64,000 nucleotides of DNA from Centrapalus pauciflorus (taxonomy: Eukaryota; Streptophyta; Magnoliopsida; Asterales; Asteraceae), in assembly GCA_020465985.1 (NCBI GenBank), contig JAANYP010003273.1:144518-208517 (forward strand), given 5' to 3'. The position numbers and the translations under genes were made by a program. A model generated the notes under the pieces. That model had not been told where the DNA came from and made no database searches. It was given only the letters and a program-made list of their open reading frames with translations. Shown here piece by piece: positions 56,010 through 64,000 of the stretch. Numbering within the stretch: position 1 is the first letter of the stretch; every line of letters starts with the position of its first letter.

Positions 56010-58886
56010 ATGTCAAATCTTCAGAAATTCCTTGAGATGGATCACGAAGTTGGGAAGGCAAATGCACCGCCTAAGCTGATGAAAGTTGAGGACTATTACT
56101 GGTGGAAGGACAGATTTACAGATTTTGTACGATTCAATGATATGCGCATGTGGGTGTGCATAGATGAAGGGTACATTCCGCCAGTATCTGAAGTTGAAGG
56201 CCGTCAAAAGGTCTTGTCATACCAGATGATGAAAGAGGATGACAAGAAACTATTTGAAGCTGAAAACAAAGCTTTCTCCATAATCCGTATGGCTTTACCT
56301 CAAGATATTTTGCACACATTTCGGACTCAAAGGACGTCGAAGGAACTTTGGGAGTCTCTCCAGAAAAGGTGTGAGGATAATCCTCGGGTGCGTAGAAAGC
56401 GTACAGAGCTGTTGACCCAACAGTTTGCGATTTTCAAGGCAATTAAGGATGAACAGTTGGATGATATTATCACAAGGTTCTATCATCTGATAACGGAACT
56501 TGAAAGTCATGGAATTGAGTATTCGGACACTGACAAGAACAACAAGCTTCTTGATGCCCTACCAGCCAAATGGGCTATGTACGTGGCAATGATTAAGCTG
56601 AATGAGGACAAATATTATGCTCAATCACTTGATGACATTGTGGGAACGTTGAGGGCATATCACTTCGAGATGATTAAGGCTGAGACTGATTACGAGCAAG
56701 TCCAGAATCCGGCAATGTATTTTGGAAAGACATCTAAATCATCAGTGACAGCTGAACCGAAGAGTGCTACAGCGTTTTTCACCGGAGAAACGTCATCGCC
56801 ACCAGAGTCCGAAGACTCACTGAATCGCGCGTTCTTAGGGTTAGGAAGATCGGAAGAACCGCAACCTCAAGTCCATCAGGCACCGACAAGTCAGAGCTAT
56901 TCGAAGATGCCGATGAGCGCAAAGTCCGCAGAAGAACATTTGAATCTGCTTGCTTCCTTTGTGGCAGCTTATGGAAATTGTGTTCAAGGGAAAATCAATG
57001 ACCCAGCTCTATGGGATGAAGATTACGATCAGGTCGACCCGGATGACTTAGAGGAAATGGATCTTAAGTGGCAACTGGCCATGGTGACCCAGAGGGTAAA
57101 AAGATTCATCAAGCGAACTGGGAGGAATCTGCAAATGAACAACAAAGGGATAGGATTTGATAAGTCTAAGGTCAAATGCTACAACTGTCAGGGATTGGGA
57201 CACTTCGCCAGGGAGTGTCAAAGACCGAAGGTAGAGTCATACCAAGGACAGAGTCAACATCAAGGACAGTACCAAAATCAGTCCCAACAAAGATACCTTC
57301 CGAGTTCCTCATCTGGACAAGCCAATCTAGCGGGTCTACTATCCAATGTCACTTCTGACAGACAGCTAGATGGTACCTATGACTGGAGTTCACATCCTGA
57401 GTCCAATGCTAGAGCTTTCATGGCTGAAGTTACTGAGAATGGTTGTGATGAAGACGAGCAGACCACACGGGACAGCAGTCCGATGTGGGTAGAGAAGGCG
57501 AATGATCAGACCGTGCTGGAGTTTGCTGCTCAGATGGCCAACGTGGAATCTGATAACTCTAAGGTTAGTCTTTCTTATTCTCTATTTTCAGAATTATGTG
57601 CTTCGTGTGCTACTTCTAATGATAGGTTAAATCTAGTCTTAGAATCACATAAAACCATATCTGCTCAAAATGATAACTTAAAAATAGAAAACGCTAGCCT
57701 AAATGATATAAAGCAAGATTTAAAAGAAAAACTTAAGGCTGATGCTCAAGACATGGTAGTTCTAAAAGACAAACTCAGCGAGCAGTGTGTTAGGATAGAA
57801 CTAATGTATGAGCACGTAGAGGCCTTAACTAAAAGTCTTAAGGACAAGGATATAGAGCTAGCCGAGACCAAGGTTAAGGTAGCAGAGGCAAATAGTAAGC
57901 TGGAAAAGTTTAGGAATTCGAGCCTAAATCTAGGAAAAGTCTTAGATGCCCAAAGACAGTCTAAGAAGCCTGTAGGTCTAGGTTTTCACGAAATTCCTCC
58001 ACCTTTCAATGCTAATTATGTGCCTCAGCCTCAGGAGAAAACTGACAAGTCTGTAGACTTAGAGGACCTACCTGAACCGACACCTGAGCCTACAGTTGAT
58101 AATACACCTAAGGTGGTTGACTCAATCGTCAAGGTCAAGAAAGTGAAATTTGTGTCTTCCTCCAGTGAAAAACCTGCAGGAAAACAGAAAATTTCATGGG
58201 CTGACCAGGTCGAAGAGACAGACACTGTAGATGTACCAAAGGCAATAGACACTAGTGAGACACCTAGATCTAAGGGAACACACAAAAAGTCCATAGATAA
58301 GCTGTCTTGCTTTAGATGTCACGAGAAAGGGCATGTTGCTTCTCACTGTCCACTTAGGAAAGCAGATGTTACCCCTAAGACAGTGAACCCAACACCCGTT
58401 AAGCCCTCACCCAATGTGGCAAGCAGCAGTAGTTCTCAACCTACCGAGAAAACTGTGCAGGCCGCACCCAAACAAGTTGTGAAAAACACACCGGTTAAGG
58501 TTGGACCAAATGAAGTGATTAGGACAAACTCACCGAATCGTGTCACAAATCAATCTAGGCCAGCACCACAGCAAGTCTATAGGAGCACCACACCTAGCAG
58601 GTCACATACTCCAGTTAGGTCACATACTCCAGTTAGACAGTATGCACCGGTAAGAGCTCAAGGATCACAGTCAGAAATGGCATATAATAGAAATTATTCT
58701 AGAGCTCCACAACAAATGCCTACACCACGGCAAAGTGTGAACTTAAATCACTCGGCACCACAACAGAATTCAGTTCAAAGGCCCAAGTCACCTGAACGGC
58801 GAGATGGGTACTTGAAAGAGTTCACGTATGTGGACGAGAATGGTATTACCAAGTCAGTCATGGCTTGGGTTCCCCGTGATAACTAA
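56010..58886 (+). CDS. gag: Gag protein of copia element 2, intact
   Basis: 958 codons. ATG 56010 is chosen because the collinear ATG exists in element 1 and the leader upstream has stops. Residues about 1-240 are a UBN2-type copia capsid (YYWWKDRFTDFVRFNDMRMW, LWESLQKRCEDNPRVRRKR, LLDALPAKWAMYVAMIKLNE). The first zinc knuckle CYNCQGLGHFAREC lies near residue 390. A long Lys/Glu coiled coil follows at about 540-650 (DNLKIENASLNDIKQDLKEK). A second zinc knuckle CFRCHEKGHVASHC is near residue 767. The tail is Pro/Ser/Arg-rich with a repeated RSHTPVRSHTPVR. The unusual length and double knuckle fit SIRE/Maximus gags. It would form the particle and bind RNA. Confidence 0.9.
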   Translation: MSNLQKFLEMDHEVGKANAPPKLMKVEDYYWWKDRFTDFVRFNDMRMWVCIDEGYIPPVSEVEGRQKVLSYQMMKEDDKKLFEAENKAFSIIRMALPQDILHTFRTQRTSKELWESLQKRCEDNPRVRRKRTELLTQQFAIFKAIKDEQLDDIITRFYHLITELESHGIEYSDTDKNNKLLDALPAKWAMYVAMIKLNEDKYYAQSLDDIVGTLRAYHFEMIKAETDYEQVQNPAMYFGKTSKSSVTAEPKSATAFFTGETSSPPESEDSLNRAFLGLGRSEEPQPQVHQAPTSQSYSKMPMSAKSAEEHLNLLASFVAAYGNCVQGKINDPALWDEDYDQVDPDDLEEMDLKWQLAMVTQRVKRFIKRTGRNLQMNNKGIGFDKSKVKCYNCQGLGHFARECQRPKVESYQGQSQHQGQYQNQSQQRYLPSSSSGQANLAGLLSNVTSDRQLDGTYDWSSHPESNARAFMAEVTENGCDEDEQTTRDSSPMWVEKANDQTVLEFAAQMANVESDNSKVSLSYSLFSELCASCATSNDRLNLVLESHKTISAQNDNLKIENASLNDIKQDLKEKLKADAQDMVVLKDKLSEQCVRIELMYEHVEALTKSLKDKDIELAETKVKVAEANSKLEKFRNSSLNLGKVLDAQRQSKKPVGLGFHEIPPPFNANYVPQPQEKTDKSVDLEDLPEPTPEPTVDNTPKVVDSIVKVKKVKFVSSSSEKPAGKQKISWADQVEETDTVDVPKAIDTSETPRSKGTHKKSIDKLSCFRCHEKGHVASHCPLRKADVTPKTVNPTPVKPSPNVASSSSSQPTEKTVQAAPKQVVKNTPVKVGPNEVIRTNSPNRVTNQSRPAPQQVYRSTTPSRSHTPVRSHTPVRQYAPVRAQGSQSEMAYNRNYSRAPQQMPTPRQSVNLNHSAPQQNSVQRPKSPERRDGYLKEFTYVDENGITKSVMAWVPRDN

Positions 58887-58907
58887 CCTATTTTCTTTCA
58901 TGTGCAG
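58884..58907 (+). promoter_or_regulatory. gag stop with splice-acceptor-like sequence
   Basis: The TAA stop sits inside CTAACC, followed by a TTTTCTTT tract and GTGCAG, as in element 1. Pol continues in the same frame after the stop. Either a small intron removes the stop in some transcripts or ribosomes read through. No in-phase donor could be chosen with confidence; the strong-looking ACGTATGT near 58823 would give a stop after joining. Confidence 0.4.
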
Positions 58908-61900
58908 GAGATAACTACCGGTCCAAACAACAAGTGGTTCGTCGACAGTGGTTGCTCCAGGCATATGACGGGGGAAAGAAGTCTTCTCACAGACTTCAAG
59001 GGGGGTAATAAGGGATTCGTATCATTCGCGGGTAACAAGGGTGGAAATATCACTGGAACTGGAGAAGTCACTAATGGGACGATTACTTTGGATCAAGTTT
59101 ATCACGTCAACTGGTTCATAATCTCATTAGTGTCTCTCAAATCTGTGATAAGAAGAACTCGGTGTTATTTACTGACACTGAGGCGTTAGTGCTAAAGCCT
59201 GGATGCAAAATTCCTGAAGAATGGGTGTTGATGTGGGCGCCAAGGAAGAACGACTTGTACGTGCTGGATATGAACAAGCCAGAGACTTCGATGGGGCCAA
59301 TTTGTCTACTATCCAAAGCTTCGGAGACGGAATCCGTACTGTGGCACAGACGCATGGCTCACCTGCACCTGAGGAAGATGAATTACATTACGAAGCATGG
59401 ACTGGTGCAGGGTGTGCCAATGAAAAGTTTTCAGTTCGAGGATAAGTGTCTACCTTGCATGAAGGGCAAACAACACAAGAAGACACACAAGTCCAAGAAG
59501 CAGAATTCCATAGCCTCAACATTCGATCTGTTGCACATGGACCTTTTCGGCCCAATCAACAAAAGGAGTATTGGAGGTAGTTGGTACTGCTTAGTTATCA
59601 CCGACGATTACTCACGTTTTTCTTGGGTTTTCTTTTTAGGTACGAAGGACGAGACGGCTGCAAGGCTCATCGGGTTCTTGGACCAAGTGGAGAACTCATA
59701 CGGAACTAGGGTTAAGTATATTCGTAGTGATAATGGAACTGAATTCAAAAACACTGTAATTGGTGTATATTGCCTATCAAAGGGCATAGTGCATCAATTC
59801 AGTGCACCATATGAACCACAACAGAATGGGGTGGCCGAACGTAGAAATAGAACATTGATTGAGGCTGCAAGGACTATGCTTTCGGATTCAAAGCTTCCTA
59901 CCATGTTTTGGGGGGAGGCAGTGAATACCGCGTGCCATATTTTAAATAGAGTCCTTACAGTCAAATCTTTGAACAAAACATGCTATGAAATTTTGAATAA
60001 ACGGCCACCTAACTTAACTGGATTCGAACCGTTTGGAGTACCATGCACACTTTTACGAACAAAACATCAACCGAAGTTTGGTGAAAAGGCTGACGAAGGA
60101 TACTTCCTAGGTTATGTGCCTAACTCACCAAACAAACGGGTTTTTAACAAAACGAGTGGTACTGTGGAGATTGTGTATAATATTGAAGTCACAAGTTATA
60201 CACATGAACCCCAAACTGGTCCGGAATGGATATTTGACTATGATAAGTTATTTGAGTCATTTAACATTCCTTTGGATGATACTGCAGGTACAATCGAAAA
60301 AGACATGGCGACGTTCCACCTGAATGACGATGGCCATATCTTTCCAAGGACCACGTTCGAATCTACATCCGAGCCTACTGCGACTGTAGATAGATCTCCA
60401 GAAGTTGCTGATCAAGAGGCTCCTAACACTGAGAATCAGACTCAAGCTTTAAGTTCTAACTCTGAGGAAAACGTCCGTGAGGAGGAAAATGTAGAAGCTG
60501 AGCCTGTTCCCCCATTAGGTGAAATAAGATCTAACTTAGGAGATAATCTAAGGGTTGAGGATATAGAGACCTCTAGGATTAACAAGAACCATCCATTAGA
60601 AAGCATCATAGGAAATCCTAACGAGGGTGTGAGGACTCGGAGTAGTGTAAATAACAACACTGTGTTGTTGTCGATGATAAACGACTCCGAGGCATATCAC
60701 ACATGTCTATATTCATGTTTCATATCGCAAGTAGAGCCTAAGAATGTGCAGATGGCACTTAAGGATAACTCCTGGGTTGAAGCGATGCAGGAAAGCGATG
60801 CAGGAAGAGCTTTCACAATTTAGGAAACTAGAAGTGTGGGAGTTAGTTCCGTTACCTCGAGGGGAAATAGCAATAGGAACCAAATGGGTTTTTAAGTGCA
60901 AAAGAGACGACCGGGGTATATTCACGCGCAACAAGGCTAGGCTAGTTGTAAAGGGTTTCAACCAAGAGGAGGGAATCGATTACAACGAGGTTTTTGCCCC
61001 ACTAGCAAGGTTAGAAGCCATTAGGTTGTTTTTAGCTTTTGCCTCCTTCAAGGGATTTAAGGTATATCAGTTAGATGTTAAGAGTGCTTTCCTGTATGGG
61101 AAAGTGAAGGAGTTGGTGTACGTAGAACAACCGCCCGGATTTACAGATCCGAAATATCCTGATAAAGTATATCGCCTAGATAAGGCTCTATATGGATTGC
61201 ATCAGGCACCTAGGGCGTGGTATGAGACTCTATCCAACCATCTGTTAGAGAACGGTTTTGAAAGGGGTAGGATAGATAGTACCTTGTTTGTTAAGAGGAA
61301 GGGCGATCACTTTATCTTGGTACAAGTGTACGTCGATGATATCATTTTTGGTTCATCAGACGAACAGATGTGCAAAGATTTCGAGAAGGTGATGAAGTCT
61401 AAGTTCGAGATGAGTGCTATGGGGGAGTTGAATTTCTTTCTAGGGTTACAAGTTGACCAAAAGAAGGAAGGGATGTTTATCCATCAGACTAAGTATGTCT
61501 ATGACATATTAGAAAGGTTTGGGATGGAAGGAACTAAGTTGACTGCCCATTTCAGCACGCCGATTCAAGTGAATCATAATCTCGGGCCGGGTACTGAAAG
61601 TGATACCGATGTGGATCCGACTTTATATCGGGCCATGATTGGGTCACTTATGTATTTAACTGCTTCAAGACCTGATATTATGTTTGCTGTGTGTATTTGT
61701 GCAAGGTTTCAAGCGAATCCGAAGGAGATGCATATGAAAGCTGTGAAGCGGATTCTACGATACCTCAAGTCGAAACCGAAGCTGGGACTTTGGTATCACG
61801 CGGAGGGAGATCTAGAGTTGGAGGCGTTCACAGATTCGGACTACGGAGGATGCAGCTTGACGCGCAAATCAACGACTGGAGGTTGTCAGTTCCTAGGAGG

Positions 61901-62285
61901 GAGACTGGTGTCCTGGCAATGCAAGAAACAAACGTCGGTAGCCGTGTCAACGTGCGAGGCCGAGTATGTTGCTGCTGGTAGTTGCTGTTCACAGGTTTTG
62001 TGGATACAACAACAATTGCGGGATTACGGTTTGGCTTATACTCAAACTCCTATTAGGATAGACAATCAATCTACAATTGCTATAACTAATAATCCAGTTA
62101 AACACAGTAAAACAAAGCACATAGACATAAGGCATCATTTTATTCGTGATTGTGCTGAAAAGAACTTAATCAAACTGGTAAAGGTGGCAACAGAAGATAA
62201 TAATGCAGATTTATTTACCAAAGCGTTTGATAAGACACGGTTTGAGTATTTAATTCAACTGAATGGAATGCGCAACCCAGAGTAA
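58902..62285 (+). pseudogene. pol: pol of copia element 2 (two small lesions)
   Basis: Protease WFVDSGCSRHMTG keeps the catalytic DSG. A 4-base loss near 59108 (compare element 1 near 20080) shifts the frame to 59162-60823. This frame holds the integrase zinc finger (LWHRRMAHLHLRKM, CLPCMKGK), core DLFGPI, RSDNGTEFKN and QQNGVAERRNRTLIEAARTM. A 13-base tandem duplication AAGCGATGCAGGA near 60784-60810 shifts back to 60744-62285, with RT (YQLDVKSAFLYGKVKEL, VYVDDIIFGS) and RNase H (FTDSDYGGC, CEAEYVAA). All catalytic residues checked are present. Net effect: two frameshifts, otherwise an open polyprotein ending at TAA 62283-62285. Confidence 0.93.
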
Positions 62286-64000
62286 ATTGGCCTTAGTAGT
62301 AGTAAGTTTATTTTCTTGTAGAGTCGTAGTATTTCTTTCTTTACAGTAGTCTGCTAATTTAGGAAAATTTCTATTTTTAGTAAGTTTCTATTTTTAGTAA
62401 GTTAGTAGGATAGCTTATTTTACTGCTTTTCTTATGAAAAAAACAAAAAAAGAGAATATCAAAAACAAAAAGAGTTAAGTCTTAGAAACATAGGTTCAAA
62501 GTGACGAAAATTAGCACCGTCGTTACAGACTCTAAGTATTTAGTCTTTTACACATAATGCAACTAAATCCTAAGTGTTATACTTTACTTAGTTTGATGTG
62601 TCGGTAGGCATAATACATATAGGGAATCTCAAGGCTAATAAAATATTCTAGAATAAGTCAAGCGTGTCACTAACTTAGATGTACGACCAACGGTCTTAAT
62701 TTTTATGTACAAGACATACAAACATTGAGTCTAAATGAGGTATGCAAACTTTCTGGGGATGTATGGCAACATCAAATACATCTGAAAATGGAAAGAATAG
62801 AAATATCATGTAAAACTGAGAGTCGAAAACATGCAACTCTGTTGTACGTAAGTACAGACCTGTTGTCTCTGTTTAGATTCGGGTTAGCAGACATGTCGCT
62901 TTGTTGTACGTCAGTACAGACCTGTCACCGCTGTCTGCCAACTTTAAAAATAAACCTTAAGTCGAACTAAGACACTTTGTTGTATGAGAATACAGACCTG
63001 TGTCCGATGTTTGTATTTTAAAGAAAGTTTGCAAATACCAACAAGTTAGAATCTTTGTCTGTGTGCCTTGATCATAAAAGTATGTCTATGTCTGCGTCAC
63101 GTAAGATAATTTCCTGATAAATAAAAAGGCCAAGGGATATTCCGAAATGTAGAATGTTTAAAAGGGGTAAAATACCAACAGTCGGCTAAATAGGTATGTC
63201 ACGACAAACAAACAAAGGAATAAAAAATTCCTAAGTGTGAAAGTTTAAGTACTGAAAGTTAGTATCGGACATCGCTATCTGATTGAACCTCTCTTAGACT
63301 ATACTCATCAAAAATATGTTGTTTAGTATTCAGCTTAGCTTGTAAGTTCTTTTAGTTTAGCTTAAGTCTAGAATAAATTTTTTTTGGTTAAAATTTTATT
63401 TTATCTTTATTTTTATTTTTACCATAGTTTATTTTATTTTAGTTTCATTTTTACTTAGGTAAAAGGTCAAAAGTTACTGAGGGAGCATTCAAAGTTGGAT
63501 AAAATAAAAAAATGCGTGAACTATCTTGAGCTTAGGGTAAAAGAATTGGCATAGTTTATCTGGTTACACGATACCGTAGAAAAAAGTTGGAAAAGTTGAA
63601 TTTATTTCAAAATTTTTGAAAATTTTTCTAAGTATTGGTGGTTTCGAATCTAAGACAGACTCGAAGTGGTAAGACTTCGAATCTGTCAGTAGATTCGAGT
63701 CTATGTTTAGAATCGAGGGTTGGTGGTATAAATAGGTCAACAGTGAAGTCATTTAAGACCTTACTGTTTTCGAATCTATACACTCGAGTTTACTGCGGCG
63801 ATCTCGATTCTATTCTCGAATCTATCGTATTCCTCCTAAACGACATTTTGTCGACTCTCTTACTTGGTGTTTCGATTCTACAGATTCATCTAGGTATAAT
63901 CAACCGGATTGTACAAGAATTGTGTAGTTTTTATACACTATTTTAGGATAAAACGTAAATTGTTGAAGTTTTATGGGTCAAAATAGGGTTTTGTTAAATA
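62286..64000 (+). other. Non-coding stretch after pol, copia element 2
   Basis: It is alignable with 23246-25375 of element 1. It contains the triple hairpin block at 62823-63014, T-rich tracts near 63380-63460, and a TCGA-motif cluster at about 63640-63860. No frame is conserved between the two copies. The sequence ends before the expected extra frame. Confidence 0.75.
62823..63014 (+). other. Triple stem-loop RNA block, copia element 2 copy
   Basis: Hairpin 1: stem TGTAC/GTACA (62843-62856), loop GTAA, outer stem GCAAC/GTTGT. Hairpin 2: the same inner stem (62905-62918), loop GTCA, outer stem GTTAGCAGACA/TGTCTGCCAAC with one mismatch. Hairpin 3: stem TGTAT/ATACA (62981-62994), loop GAGA, outer stems GACAC/GTGTC and CGAAC/GTTTG. 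The internal loop is TTTGT (TCTGT in hairpin 1) opposite GACCT. Differences from element 1 fall mainly in loops or are compensated. Confidence 0.65.

Larger units (their letters stand above)
54675..64000 (+). mobile_element. Copia element 2 (same family as element 1), runs off the window
   Basis: It shares the LTR start TGTTGGTACACCC, primer-binding site, leader type, gag, pol and post-pol stretch with element 1. By comparison with element 1 the extra frame should begin about 2.13 kb after pol, near 64,416, outside the window. Gag is intact and pol has only a 4-base deletion and a 13-base duplication. It inserted just after the RNase H of gypsy A copy 3; the flank before the LTR is AGTTG. Confidence 0.93.

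Noticed and set aside
58800..58907. A specific 5' splice donor (ACGTATGT near 58823) pairing with the gag/pol acceptor
   Set aside because: Joining it to the acceptor changes phase and gives an immediate stop, so no donor is claimed.

Overview
The window is plant nuclear DNA made almost entirely of LTR retrotransposons. At least three Ty3/gypsy families with short LTRs, one long-LTR Ty3/gypsy chromovirus (Tekay/Del type), one family known only as a 3.1-kb LTR, and two copies of one large Ty1/copia family (SIRE/Maximus-like) can be told apart. No intact host gene, rRNA, tRNA or CRISPR was found. The element types point to a eudicot. The accessory reading frames (a large one after copia pol, an acidic proline-rich one before Tekay gag) resemble what I recall from Asteraceae (Tanacetum, Artemisia, Helianthus), but that is from memory and was not searched.

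Layout. 1-2.1 kb: a minus-strand LTR-element end, then a plus LTR of gypsy family A. 2.2-11.06 kb: an AT microsatellite, a possible Mutator-like end, a repeat-rich stretch, and a decayed multi-exon Ulp1-like (C48 peptidase) gene on the plus strand. This stretch is split by a deleted minus-strand gypsy element (family D, 4163-6921, target duplication ATAAC). 11.06-15.65 kb: pieces of LTR C and LTR A, two inverted gag-derived repeat units, and the 3' half of a minus-strand family A element. 15,649-29,126: complete copia element 1 (target duplication TAATT), inserted in the RNase H region of that family A element, whose 5' half resumes at 29,127-30,477. 30.5-32.4 kb: LTR B, a minus-strand copia fragment and a diverged LTR. 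32,425-52,158: a tandem array of about 15 units, mostly 333-388 bp, derived from a gypsy gag gene. It is interrupted by a complete Tekay element (33,751-44,113), a solo LTR B (44,530-45,308, duplication CTTTT) and a solo LTR C (48,821-51,896, duplication GAACG). 52,159-54,674: the 5' end of another family A element. 54,675 to the window end: copia element 2, younger-looking, with an uninterrupted 958-codon gag and a pol carrying two small lesions.

The most unusual signals are: (1) the gag-derived tandem array, in effect a satellite born from retrotransposon coding sequence; (2) three consecutive stem-loops with GNRA-like tetraloops and compensatory changes between the two copia copies, in the non-coding stretch after pol; (3) a broken frame of about 1,010 codons after copia pol, preceded by a splice-acceptor-like sequence; and (4) dense TCGA-centred motifs in the copia untranslated regions. 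How the elements work together is mainly nesting history: the array and the Ulp1-gene region are the oldest layers, family A and D elements came next, and the copia and Tekay elements landed later.
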